Below, piece after piece: positions 21,636 to 32,934 of a stretch of DNA of 64,000 bases. The first letter of the stretch is position 1. Every line of letters begins with the position of its first letter. The DNA lies in assembly GCF_027942865.1 (NCBI RefSeq), contig NC_134514.1, positions 132,501 through 196,500 of the forward strand, in the 5' to 3' direction. This stretch comes from Odontesthes bonariensis (Eukaryota > Chordata > Actinopteri > Atheriniformes > Atherinopsidae). A model generated the notes under the pieces. The model saw only the letters and a program-made list of their open reading frames with translations. It was not told where the DNA came from and ran no database searches. Both the position numbers and the translations under genes were made by a program.

Positions 21636-21731
21636 ACTCTGACAGAAACCCGCTTACTGCCATCCAAACGGGTTTTCTCAGCCGGTATCTGTGGCTCCTG
21701 TTTCAGGTTGTAATCCTCATCAAGGGGAGGG

Positions 21732-24700
21732 ATGGGCCCGGTGTCGGAGAGAGCACTGACCCGGGGGCACGGAGCACTGACCCGGGGGGACGAAGCACTG
21801 ACCCGGGGGGACGAAGCACTGACCCGGGAGGACGTCCTCTGTACTGTCTGTCTAGAAATCTTCATGGAGCCCGTCACACTGCCCTGCTCACACACCTTCT
21901 GCAAGGTAACTCACACTTTCTGTGAGGTAACACACACTTTCTGTGAGGTAACACACACTTTCTGTGAGGTAACGCACACTTTCTGTGAGGTAACGCACAC
22001 TTTCTGTAAGGTAACGCACACTTTCTGTAAGGTAACACACACTTTCTGTGAGGTAACACACACTTTCTGTAAGGTAACACACACTTTCTGTAAGGTAACA
22101 CACACTTTCTGTGAGGTAACGCACACTTTCTGTAAGGTAACGCACACTTTCTGTAAGGTAACACACTTTCTGCAAGGTAACGCACACTTTCTGTGAGGTA
22201 ACACACACTTTCTGTAAGGTAACGCACACTTTCTGCGAGGTAACGCACACTTTCTGTGAGGTAACGCACACTTTCTGTGAGGTAACACACACTTTCTGTG
22301 AGGTAACGCACACTTTCTGCAAGGTAACGCACACTTTCTGCAAGGTAACGCACACTTTCTGCGAGGTAACGCACACTTTCTGTAAGGTAACGCACACTTT
22401 CTGTAAGGTAACGCACACTTTCTGTAAGGTAACGCACACTTTCTGTAAGGTAACGCACACTTTCTGTAGGTAACACACACTTTCTGTGAGGTAACACACA
22501 CTTTCTGCAAGGTAACACACACTTTCTGTAAGGTAACGCACACTTTCTGCGAGGTAACGCACACTTTCTGTAGGTAACACACACTTTCTGTGAGGTAACA
22601 CACACTTTCTGTAAGGTAACGCAAGGTAACACACACTTTCTGTAGGTAACACACTTTCTGTGAGGTAACACACACTTTCTGCAAGGTAACACACACTTTC
22701 TGTAAGGTAACGCACACTTTCTGCGAGGTAACGCACACTTTCTGTAGGTAACACACACTTTCTGTGAGGTAACGCACACTTTCTGTAGGTAACACACACT
22801 TTCTGTAAGGTAACGCACACTTTCTGCGAGGTAACACACACTTTCTGTGAGGTAACACACACTTTCTGTAGGTAACGCACACTTTCTGCGAGGTAACGCC
22901 CACTTTCTGTGAGGTAACGCACACTTTCTGCAAGGTAACGCACACTTTCTGCAAGGTAACGCACACTTTCTGCGAGGTAACGCACACTTTCTGCAAGGTA
23001 ATGCACACTTTCTGCAAGGTAACGCACACTTTCTGTAGGTAACACACACTTTCTGTGAGGTAACACACACTTTCTGTAAGGTAACGCACACTTTCTGTAG
23101 GTAACACACACTTTCTGTAAGGTAACGCACACTTTCTGTAAGGTAACACACTTTCTGCAAGGTAACGCACACTTTCTGTGAGGTAACACACACTTTCTGT
23201 AAGGTAACGCACACTTTCTGCGAGGTAACGCACACTTTCTGTGAGGTAACACACACTTTCTGCGAGGTAACGCACACTTTCTGTGAGGTAACGCACACTT
23301 TCTGTGAGGTAACACACACTTTCTGCAAGGTAACGCACACTTTCTGCAAGGTAACGCACACTTTCTGCGAGGTAACGCACACTTTCTGTAAGGTAACGCA
23401 CACTTTCTGTAAGGTAACGCACACTTTCTGTAAGGTAACGCACACTTTCTGTAAGGTAACGCACACTTTCTGTAGGTAACACACACTTTCTGTGAGGTAA
23501 CACACACTTTCTGCAAGGTAACACACACTTTCTGTAAGGTAACGCACACTTTCTGCGAGGTAACGCACACTTTCTGTAGGTAACACACACTTTCTGTGAG
23601 GTAACACACACTTTCTGTAAGGTAACGCAAGGTAACACACACTTTCTGTAGGTAACACACTTTCTGTGAGGTAACACACACTTTCTGCAAGGTAACACAC
23701 ACTTTCTGTAAGGTAACGCACACTTTCTGCGAGGTAACGCACACTTTCTGTAGGTAACACACACTTTCTGTGAGGTAACGCACACTTTCTGTAGGTAACA
23801 CACACTTTCTGTAAGGTAACGCACACTTTCTGCGAGGTAACACACACTTTCTGTGAGGTAACACACACTTTCTGTAGGTAACGCACACTTTCTGCGAGGT
23901 AACGCCCACTTTCTGTGAGGTAACGCACACTTTCTGCAAGGTAACGCACACTTTCTGCAAGGTAACGCACACTTTCTGCGAGGTAACGCACACTTTCTGC
24001 AAGGTAACGCACACTTTCTGCAAGGTAACGCACACTTTCTGCAAGGTAACGCACACTTTCTGCAAGGTAATGCACACTTTCTGCAAGGTAACGCACACTT
24101 TCTGTAGGTAACACACACTTTCTGTGAGGTAACACACACTTTCTGTAAGGTAACGCAAGGTAACACACTTTCTGTAGGTAACACACACTTTCTGTAAGGT
24201 AACACACACTTTCTGTAAGGTAACGCACACTTTCTGCGAGGTAACACACACTTTCTGTGAGGTAACACACACTTTCTGTAGGTAACGCACACTTTCTGCG
24301 AGGTAACGCCCACTTTCTGTGAGGTAACGCACACTTTCTGCAAGGTAACGCACACTTTCTGCAAGGTAACGCACACTTTCTGCGAGGTAACGCACACTTT
24401 CTGCAAGGTAACGCACACTTTCTGCAAGGTAACGCACACTTTCTGCAAGGTAACGCACACTTTCTGCAAGGTAATGCACACTTTCTGCAAGGTAACGCAC
24501 ACTTTCTGTAGGTAACACACACTTTCTGTAGGTAACACACACTTTCTGCAAGGTAACGCACACTTTCTGTAGGTAACACACACTTTCTGTAGGTAACACA
24601 CTTTCTGTAGGTAACACACACTTTCTGTAAGGTAACACACACTTTCTGTAAGGTAACACACACTTTCTGTAAGGTAACACACTTTCTGTAAGGTAACACA

Positions 24701-27700
24701 CAAACTAAAGGAGCAAACTGTAAGCAGAAGGATCCTGAGCTGCCACTTTAAACTCGCTGCTCTGCTCGGTGTGTTTCAGGGCTGCTTCCTGGAGTCGGTG
24801 CACAAAGCCACGCTCTGCTGCCCCCTGTGCAGGAAGAGGGTCTCCACCTGGGCGCGTCTGCACAGTAAGGACAACTCTCTGGTGGACCAGCAGCTGTGGA
24901 CCAGGATCCAGACCTGCTTCCCCCTGCAGTGTCAGCGCAGAGAGGAGGAGGGCGAGGACGAGGAACTCCCAGGTACGCCCACCTGTTACAACCAGAGACA
25001 TCCCATAATGCTCTGCTACTGTAGGACTGGGACCCCAGAGACATCCCGTAATGCTCTGCTACTGTAGGACTGGGACCCCAGAGACATCCCATAATGCTCT
25101 GCTACTGTAGGACTGGGACCCCAGAAGCCCCTTTTACACAGCTGTTCGTATCCGTCTGATCTGGGACGTTTTTATCTCTGCCGTCTCACTCGGACCAAAC
25201 CGGTTTTATTCAGCAACACGTTGATGTCTGAAGCTGCAACATACGTGTTGCTGACACATACGTGTTGCTGCAACGTGTTGCTGACACATACGCGTTGCTG
25301 CCACATACATGTTGCTGCAACGTGTTGCTGACACATAAGCGTTGCTGCCACATACGCGTTGCTGCCACATACGTGTTGCTGAAACATGCGTGTTGCTGCC
25401 ACATACGTGTTGCTGAAACATGCGTGTTGCTGACACATACGTGTTGCTGAAACATACGTGTTGCTGAAACATGCGTGTTGCTGAAACATACGTGTTGCTG
25501 AAACATACGTGTTGCTGCAACGTGTTGCTGACACATACGCGTTGCTGCCACATACATGTTGCTGCAACCTGTTGCTGACACATAAGCGTTGCTGCCACAT
25601 ACGTGTTGCTGAAACATACGTGTTGCTGCCACATACGTGTTGCTGAAACATGCGTGTTGCTGACACATACGTGTTGCTGAAACATACGTGTTGCTGAAAC
25701 ATACGTGTTGCTGAAACATACGTGTTGCTGCAACGTGTTGCTGACACATACGCGTTGCTGCCACATACATGTTGCTGCAACCTGTTGCTGACACATAAGC
25801 GTTGCTGCCACATACGTGTTGCTGAAACATACGTGTTGCTGCCACATACGTGTTGCTGAAACATGCGTGTTGCTGACACATACGTGTTGCTGAAACATAC
25901 GTGTTGCTGAAACATGCGTGTTGCTGAAACATACGTGTTGCTGAAACATACGTGTTGCTGCAACGTGTTGCTGACACATACGCGTTGCTGCCACATACGT
26001 GTTGCTGAAACATACGTGTTGCTGACACATAAGCGTTGCTGCCACATACGTGTTGCTGAAACATACGTGTTGCTGACACATACGCGTTGCTGCCACATAC
26101 GTGTTGCTGAAACATACGTGTTGCTGACACATAAGCGTTGCTGCCACATACGTGTTGCTGAAACTTACGTGTTGCTGAAACGTACGTGTTGCTGACACAT
26201 ACGTGTTGCTGAAACATACGTGTTGCTGACACATATGTGTTGCTGAAACATACGTGTTGCTGACACATATGTGTTGCTGAAACGTACGTGTTGCTGACAC
26301 ATAAGCGTTGCTGCCACATACGTGTTGCTGAAACTTACGTGTTGCTGAAACGTACGTGTTGCTGACACATACGTGTTGCTGAAACATACGTGTTGCTGAC
26401 ACATATGTGTTGCTGAAACGTACGTGTTGCTGACACATACGTGTTGCTGAAACATACGTGTTGCTGAAACATACGTGTTGCTGAAACATACGTTTTGCTG
26501 AAACATACGTGTCGCTGAAACTTACGTGTTGCTGAAACACGTGTCGCTGACACATACGTGTTGCTGAAACATACGTGTTGCTGACACATACGTGTTGCTG
26601 AAACGTACGTGTTGCTGACACATACGTGTTGCTGACACATACGTGTTGCTGACACATACGTGTTGCTGAAACATACGTGTTGCTGCCACATACGTGTTGC
26701 TGAAACATACGTGTTGCTGAAACATACGTTTTGCTGAAACATACGTGTCGCTGAAACTTACGTGTTGCTGAAACACGTGTCGCTGACACATACGTGTTGC
26801 TGAAACATACGTGTTGCTGACACATACGTGTTGCTGAAACGTACGTGTTGCTGACACGTACGTGTTGCTGAAACATACGTGTTGCTGCCACATACGTGTT
26901 GCTGAAATATACGTGTTGCTGAAACATACGTGTTGCTGCCACATACGCGTTGCTGCCACATACGTGTTGCTGAAACATACGTGTTGCTGACACATACGTG
27001 TTGCTGACACATACGTGTTGCTGAAACATACGTGTCGCTGACACATACGTGTTGCTGAAACATACGTGTTGCTGCCACATACGCGTTGCTGCCACATACG
27101 TGTTGCTGAAACGTACGTGTTGCTGACACATACGTGTTGCTGAAACATACGTGTTGCTGACACATACGTGTTGCTGACACATACGTGTTGCTGAAACATA
27201 CGTGTTGCTGACACATACGTGTTGCTGACACATACGTGTTGCTGACACATACGTGTTGCTGACACATACGTGTTGCTGAAACATACGTGTTGCTGACACA
27301 TACGTGTTGCTGAAACATGCGTGTTGCTGACACATACGTGTTGCTGAAACATACGTGTTGCTGCCACATACGTGTTGCTGAAACATACGTGTTGCTGACA
27401 CATACGTGTTGCTGACACATACGTGTTGCTGACACATACGTGTTGCTGAAACATACGTGTCGCTGACACATACGTGTTGCTGAAACATACGTGTTGCTGC
27501 CACATACGCGTTGCTGCCACATACGTGTTGCTGAAACGTACGTGTTGCTGACACATACGTGTTGCTGAAACATACGTGTTGCTGACACATACGTGTTGCT
27601 GACACATACGTGTTGCTGAAACATACGTGTTGCTGACACATACGTGTTGCTGACACATACGTGTTGCTGACACATACGTGTTGCTGACACATACGTGTTG

Positions 27701-29836
27701 CTGAAACATACGTGTTGCTGACACATACGTGTTGCTGAAACATGCGTGTTGCTGACACATACGTGTTGCTGAAACATACGTGTTGCTGCCACATACGTGT
27801 TGCTGAAACATACGTGTTGCTGAAACATACATGTTGCTGCCACATACGTGTTGCTGAAACATACGTGTTGCTGCCACATACGTGTTGCTGAAACATACGT
27901 GTTGCTGAAACATACGTGTTGCCTTTCTGTCTGAGGAGGATGGTCAGCTTTAATAATCTGTGTGTGTTTGCAGTGTCGGTGGTTTTTCCCAGAGTCTGTC
28001 AGCCAGGTGAGCTGCGACAGGAGTACGAGGACGAGGTGACCAAGGTTCGTCCAATCAGTGTTTGCATGTGGGGAGGGGGGTCATCTGGGTGTAATACTGA
28101 TGGATGGATGGATGAAAAAATCCCAAACAAATAAAACATGGCCTGTGTGTGGTTCCCTGTCAGCTGAAGGAGGAGCGGCGGCAGCTGGAAGAGGAGGAGC
28201 AGAGGGCCAGCAAGGAGCTGATCCAGAGGCTGCTGCAGGAGGAGGAGGAGCTTCTGCAGCAGGAGAGGAGGCGGGGCAACGAAGATGAGCAGCTTGCCCG
28301 GCTGCTTAGCAACCAGCTGGTGAGTTGGTCGTATCTGATGATGTCACAGCGCCATCAGCTTCCACCTTATTCATGAACTCCACCTTATTAATGAACTCCA
28401 CCTCTTCCTCGCCAGAACTCTCCTCCCGTCCCTCAGGAGAACGTTCGTCCTGCTGATGTCACCAAGAAGAAGAAGGAGGCCGCTGCAGGACAAATGGAGA
28501 GGTGAGGGCGGAGCTTAAAGGGCGGAGCTTCAGTCAGTACATGATGGTGCTGCAGAAAGGGTGGAGCTTCACTATCAGACGGGCGTGGAACGGCCCGACC
28601 TATCAAAGCACAGTTTATACTATTTGTTTACCTGTTTGTTTCTTGTTTGTTTACGTGTTTATTTGTTTGTTTACATTTTGTTCATGTTTATCTGTTTGCC
28701 TTTTGTTTGTTTGTTTACTTTTGTTAATGTTTGTTTGTTTAACTGTCTGTTCATGTTTGCTTACTTGTTTACCTTTTTGTTTGTTTGTATGTTTGTTTAC
28801 CTTTTCATGTTTGTTTACATTTGTGTTTATTTATTTACCCGTTTGTTCTTGTTTGTTTATGTTTGCCTTGTGTTTGTTTACTTTTGTTCTTGTTTGCTTA
28901 CCTGTCTGTTTGTTTACCTGTCTGTTCATGTTTGTTTCCCTTTTTTAACCTTTTGTTCTTGTTTGTATACCTTTTTGTTTGTTTACTTGTTTATTTGTAT
29001 GACTGTAGTTTTTATTTATTTACCTGTTTATTTGTTTACCTTTTGTTTGTTTACTTTTGTTGTTGTTTGTTTGTTTACCTTTTGTTTGTTTACTTTTGTT
29101 CTTGTTTGTTTGTTTACCTGTTTGTTTGTCCTCAGGTTCCTGTGTCCTCGTGCGGCTCAGTCCTCCTCCACCACCTTCTTGTCCAACAAGGTCAGTTTGA
29201 ACTTTGCTGATTCGTCAGAAGTCACAAGCAGAGCGATGATGTCACGTGTTGCACTTCCTTTTTCAGGAGAACATCCTGGTGTCGGGGGCGGAGCTTCAGG
29301 CGGAGCTTCAGGTGGAGCCACCCCTCCCTCGGCTGGATTATTACGGCCCTCAGACGGAGGAGCTCCACCCGGAGGAGAGCCACAGGAGCCACAAGAGGCC
29401 GAGCTCGGAGCTGGAGACCCCCGAGGAGACCGCCGCCAAGCGGGTCCTGATTTCCTCCTCTGTGGGGCCCGCCACCAGTGACCGGGAGGCGGAGCTACAG
29501 GTGAGGCGGCGGCAGGAGGAGGAGGACCGGCGGCTGGCTATGATCCTGCAAAAAGAACTCGATGAGGAGGAGCGCCAAAGAGCCACGGACAGACGCAAAG
29601 GGTCCTCCGACGCCTATCTGCTCCGTCAGAAGGGTGAAGGCCAGGAGGGTGGAGGACAGAAGGGTGGAGGCCGGGAGGAGGCGGGCTGCACCAACAGGCC
29701 CAGGAGGTCCGCGAGCAAGAAGAAAGGCTCCACCTCCTCTACTTCTTCCACCTCCTCCTCCACCTCATCCACCCCCTCCACCCGAGGCAGCAAACAGACC
29801 ACTCTGATCCAGATGTTCTCCAGCCTGAGCCGCTGA
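21732..29836 (+). CDS. rnf168: RNF168-like RING E3 ubiquitin ligase, seven coding exons, 434 aa
   Basis: RNF168 is a nuclear E3 ligase that ubiquitinates H2A/H2AX next to double-strand breaks, amplifying the RNF8 signal to recruit 53BP1 and BRCA1. Exons: 21732-21905, 24780-24972, 27974-28044, 28164-28319, 28416-28501, 29136-29190 and 29267-29836. They sum to 1305 nt with all phases compatible. The RING is split by intron 1: CTVC...CSHTFC in exon 1, then [16 protein letters not shown] in exon 2, followed by the family-typical [17 protein letters not shown]. Exon 3 has the [12 protein letters not shown] motif. Exon 4 is the first ubiquitin-interacting (MIU1) helix, ending [12 protein letters not shown]. 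The last exon has a second such helix ([19 protein letters not shown]) with an LR-type tail ([13 protein letters not shown]). The C-terminus QTTLIQMF is PIP-box-like and matches the family end. It is shorter than the mammalian protein (about 570 aa). Oddities: an N-terminal 7-residue coding repeat and giant arrays in introns 1-2. Confidence 0.9.
21756..21836 (+). repeat. In-frame 21-bp coding repeat in the RNF168 N-terminus
   Basis: Four tandem copies of a 21-bp unit (GCACTGACCCGGG then GGGACGAA or close variants) encode [21 protein letters not shown] and ALTRED, directly before the RING. The unit length keeps the frame. Mammalian RNF168 as I know it has no such repeat in this position. Confidence 0.8.
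21906..24700. repeat. 21-bp minisatellite H in RNF168 intron 1, made of donor-site copies
   Basis: About 130 tandem units of 20-21 bp reading GTAACGCACACTTTCTGCAA plus G, with G/A variants (GTAACACACACTTTCTGTGAG, and TGTAG lacking one base). The genuine exon 1 end is CACACCTTCTGCAAG|GTAACT, so each unit repeats the last about 15 exon bases plus the first intron bases. A duplication of about 1006 bp is visible: GTAACGCAAGGTAAC at 22621 and 23627, and AACGCCCACTTTCTG at 22895 and 23901. The three 930-aa minus-strand frames are periodicity artefacts. Confidence 0.95.
24994..25125. repeat. 43-bp tandem repeat, three copies
   Basis: AGAGACATCCC(A/G)TAATGCTC begins at 24994, 25037 and 25080, each followed by TGCTACTGTAGGACTGGGAC. 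It starts 21 bp after the exon 2 donor of RNF168. Confidence 0.85.
25238..27925. repeat. 17-bp minisatellite I in RNF168 intron 2
   Basis: About 158 tandem units of ACACATACGTGTTGCTG, alternating ACACATACGTG, AAACATACGTG, CCACATACGTG and less often ACATAAGCG or ACATGCGTG. A 12-bp GCAACGTGTTGC variant and blocks of several hundred bp recur (for example GCCACATACATGTTGCTGCA at 25301, 25547 and 25760). Because 17 is not a multiple of three, every frame cycles, giving long meaningless minus-strand ORFs. Confidence 0.95.
28618..29130. repeat. T-rich GTTTGTTTAC repeat J in RNF168 intron 5
   Basis: Loose tandem TTTGTTTACCTTTTGTTTG, TGTTCATGTTTG and similar units fill most of intron 5 (28502-29135). 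The long polypyrimidine/GT-rich + strand leads directly into the exon 6 acceptor CCTCAG at 29135. The plus-strand frames of 148-306 codons here (VCLFVYLF repeats) are artefacts. Confidence 0.85.
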
Positions 29837-30118
29837 GCTTCACTTCAAACTGTTTCCACAGAAATCTGAGACAGGCCACATGCTGCAGTGAGACTGAATG
29901 TCCACCAGGGGGCGGCTGATCACGTTGTGCCTGACCCGTTTAATCCTTGAAGCTGATTGGCTGTCTGTCTCCAAGGGGAGGAGCCTAAACTGAGCAGACT
30001 CGGACGATGCAGCACATTTGGTCCAGGAGTGAAACGTCTGCACTGATCATTCCTGAGGTTCTGAGAGGACACTGAAGGGGCCTCTGCTGCCCTGTAACTG
30101 TTTGATACATTTGTTTTA

Positions 30119-30124
30119 AATAAA
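30119..30124 (+). promoter_or_regulatory. Polyadenylation signal of RNF168
   Basis: AATAAA in TTTTAAATAAAGATCG, 283 bp after the RNF168 stop and followed by a GT/T-rich stretch (CTGTTGTTGTTTC), a normal mammalian-type arrangement. Confidence 0.65.
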
Positions 30125-30217
30125 GATCGATCCTTCAGCTCAGTGTTTAAACATCGTTCTCCTCCTGTTGTTGTTTCACCAGTGAGATCACATGACACTT
30201 AGCCTCCTGTAGACCTG

Positions 30218-31085
30218 TTTCATTGGGTAGGGTAGGGTTGGGGGTAAGGGTACCCTAACCATTACCAGGGTTAGGGTACCCTTACCCCCAACCCTACCCA
30301 TTACCTGGGTTAGGGTACCCTTCCCCCCTAACCATTACCTGGGTTAGGTTACCCTTACCCCCAACCCTACCCATTACCTGGGTTAGGGTACCCTTCCCCC
30401 CTAACCATTACCTGGGTTAGGTTACCCTTACCCCCAACCCTACCCATTACCTGGGTTAGGGTACCTATCCTTACCCCCTAACCATTACCTGGGTTAGGTT
30501 ACCCTTCCCCCCTAACCATTACCTGGGTTAGGGTACCTACCCTTACCCCCTAACTCTACCCATTACCTGGGTTAGGTTACCCTTCCCCCCTAACCATTAC
30601 CTGGGTTAGGTTACCCTTCCCCCCTAACCATTACCTGGGTTAGGTTACCCTTCCCCCCTAACCATTACCTGGGTTAGGTTACCCTTACACCATAACCTTA
30701 CCCATTACCTGGGTTAGGGTACCTACCCTTACACCATAACCCTACCCATTACCTGGGTTAGGGTACCTACCCTTACCCCCTAACCCTATCCATTACCTGG
30801 GTTAGGGTACCTACCCTTACACCATAACCCTACCCATTACCTGGGTTAGGGTACCTACCCTTATCCCCAATCCTATCCATTACCTGTGTTAGGGTACCTA
30901 TCCTTACCCCCTAACCCTATCCATTACCTGGGTTAGGGTACCTACCCTTACCCCCTAACCCTATCCATTACCTGGGTTAGGGTACCTATCCTTACCCCCT
31001 AACCCTATCCATTACCTGGGTTAGGGTACCTACCCTTACCCCCCAACCCTATCCATTACCATGGTTAGGGTACCCTAACTCTAGA
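30218..31085. repeat. Telomere-like minisatellite K with self-complementary units
   Basis: Units of about 40 bp, GGGTTAGGGTACCCTTACCC then CCTAACCCTACCCATTACCT. Each unit holds both TTAGGG-like and CCCTAA-like halves around GGTACC, so single strands can fold on themselves. About 21 copies between RNF168 and the TM4SF19-like gene. Confidence 0.92.
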
Positions 31086-31327
31086 CCCTAGGGTACCCTG
31101 GGTCTGGGACTGATTAGTAACCCTGATCTGAGGATAGCTGCCACTCCTCCTCCTCTGCCTGTGGTTCATGTTTAAATGCCTCCTGACGCCTTTGACCAGA
31201 ACACCAGCTGAGAAACGGGTCCAGGAAACCCGAAGGTGTCCTCAGCTCTGCTGACTAACTGTTTGGGGGAAGGTTGGTCACCCTGCTGAGGTCTGTGGTT
31301 CATTAGGTTACGTCACATGACCCAGTG

Positions 31328-31395
31328 ACTCCTGCTGATGCCAAACCACCGTTTGACATCAGCAGGAGTCTGATGTCAAATGGTGGTTTGGAGTC
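31328..31395. other. Two overlapping, mutually exclusive hairpins
   Basis: ACTCCTGCTGATG (31328-31340) is perfectly complementary to CATCAGCAGGAGT (31357-31369). The segment 31337-31362 also pairs, with about four mismatches, with 31370-31395 (TTTGACATCAG against CTGATGTCAAA at the loop side). The two stems share bases, so only one can form at a time. It sits in intergenic DNA. It may be a scar of a small inverted-repeat element. Confidence 0.6.
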
Positions 31396-31574
31396 AGGAG
31401 GGACTCTCCAGTCCAGAGTCCAGTCCACGGTCCTGGTCCCTCAGAACCTCGGTGGTACCGCGACACCCAGAATCAGAATCACTCCAGGAAGACCAGATCT
31501 GCCCCACATACCTCTTCATACCCCAGAGAGGATTAGACACGTTTCCCATGAGTCTTTGCTGTTCCACAGTGACT

Positions 31575-31944
31575 CAGAGTAGCTAAAATAAGAAGGACTG
31601 AAAATAACCTCCATGTATCACTCTGAGCATCCTTCTGTTTCTGCCCAGCTGAACTAACAACTTGTGTTTTAGACCCAACCAGACTGTTCAACAAGGTTTT
31701 CCCATTAATCAATACATCCATATTGGATTTGATCAATCTGTCTTTGACTTGAACATGTTATTGGGATTAAAGGAACTGCATTAGGCTGGTTTAAATCATA
31801 TTTATCTGATAGATTTCAGTTTGTTCTTGTAAATGAAGAATCTTCCTCACACACCAGAGTAAGTCATGGAGTTCCCCAGGGTTCTGTGCTTGGACCGATT
31901 CTTTTTACTTTATACATGCTTCCATTGGGTAACATTATTAGACA
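31575..31944 (+). mobile_element. LINE reverse-transcriptase fragment (+)
   Basis: Near 31860-31938 the frame reads [20 protein letters not shown], the conserved palm motif of L2/Rex-like LINE reverse transcriptases, followed by PLGN. Upstream, a degraded frame gives a YLSDR-type segment (31795-31815). The catalytic ADD block is lost: the fragment breaks off and jumps to the C-terminal region that forms the 55-bp repeat. Confidence 0.75.
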
Positions 31945-32307
31945 GAGGCAGAGCCTTCAGTTATCAGGCCCCTCTCTGTGGAACCAGCTGCCAGTTTGGG
32001 AGGCAGAGCCTTCAGTTATCAGGCCCCTCTCTGTGGAACCAGCTGCCAGTTTGGGAGGCAGAGCCTTCAGTTATCAGGCCCCTCTCTGTGGAACCAGCTG
32101 CCAGTTTGGGAGGCAGAGCCTTCAGTTATCAGGCCCCTCTCTGTGGAACCAGCTGCCAGTTTGGGAGGCAGAGCCTTCAGTTATCAGGCCCCTCTCTGTG
32201 GAACCAGCTGCCAGTTTGGGAGGCAGAGCCTTCAGTTATCAGGCCCCTCTCTGTGGAACCAGCTGCCAGTTTGGGAGGCAGAGCCTTCAGTTATCAGGCC
32301 CCTCTCA
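31945..32307 (+). repeat. 55-bp tandem repeat L derived from a LINE C-terminal segment
   Basis: Seven starts of GGCAGAGCCTTCAGTTATCA at 55-bp spacing (31948, then +55 through about 32278). One frame reads [10 protein letters not shown] and another [13 protein letters not shown], the latter like the conserved F...GP.LWN.LP tail motif of LINE pol. All plus frames are open, which produces the 205-codon ORF. Confidence 0.88.
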
Positions 32308-32329
32308 AATCCAATTTGATAAATTGGAA

Positions 32330-32722
32330 ATGACGGTGGTGTGGTGGTTAGCACCGTCGCCTCACAGCAAGAAGGTTCCAGGTTCAACACCCAGCTGGGG
32401 CCTTTCTGTGTGGAGTTTGCATGTTCTCCCCGTGTATGCGTGGGTTCTCTCCGGGTACTCCGGCTTCCTCCCACTGTCCAAAAAATCATGCATGTTAGGT
32501 TAATTGGCATCTCTAAATTGTCCTTAGGAGTGAGTGTGAGCGTGCATGGTTGTTTGTCTCGTTTGTCTCTATGTGACCCTGCGATGGACTGGCGGCCTGT
32601 CCAGGGTGTACCCCGCCTCTCGCCCATTGACTGCTGGGATAGGCTCCAGCCCGCCCGCGACCCGATCGACGGATTCAGCGGTATTGATAATGGATGGATG
32701 GATGGATGGATGTATTACAATG
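32330..32722 (+). mobile_element. tRNA-derived SINE
   Basis: The head has a Pol III A-box-like GTGGTGGTTAGCACC and a B-box-like GGTTCAACACCC. The body includes GGAGTTTGCATGTTCTCCCC, GGGTACTCCGGCTTCCTCCC and GACTGGCGGCCTGTCCAGGG, a sequence very common in teleost genomes. It ends in (GGAT)n at 32693-32712 and is followed by a LINE-type tail (32722-32800). Confidence 0.8.
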
Positions 32723-32934
32723 AATGGTTTTCTAATTGGCTTGAATCTGATTGCCTTTGAAGCACCATGAGATGTTTTATAAACATAATAGAATTAAATT
32801 GTCTTTTCTTCTTCTCCTTCAGCCATCCTCAGTTCCCCTCAGAGGTCAGTTTCCATCCATCTCAGAATGAGTGATGACATTTGTTCAGGTTTTGTGTCCA
32901 CGCTCAGCAGGAGGCGTGTCCTCATGTTTCTGCC

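Noticed and set aside
21874..24703. Three minus-strand ORFs of 930-941 codons
   Set aside because: They are the three frames of the stop-free 21-bp RNF168 intron array; the composition ([20 protein letters not shown]) is pure periodicity.
25206..27896. Minus-strand ORF of 896 codons ([16 protein letters not shown] repeats)
   Set aside because: Product of the 17-bp unit cycling through three frames; it lies inside an RNF168 intron, antisense.
28502..29481. 306-codon membrane-like ORF (VCLFVYLF)
   Set aside because: It is the T-rich GTTTGTTTAC repeat of RNF168 intron 5 run into exons 6-7 in the wrong frame.
31325..31582. 85-codon ORF as a small gene
   Set aside because: It begins inside the hairpin region, and I see no splice signals, repeatable domain or polyadenylation signal.
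32338..32400. Functional tRNA gene
   Set aside because: The A- and B-box-like motifs belong to a SINE head; the body and GGAT tail are SINE-type and no cloverleaf is complete.
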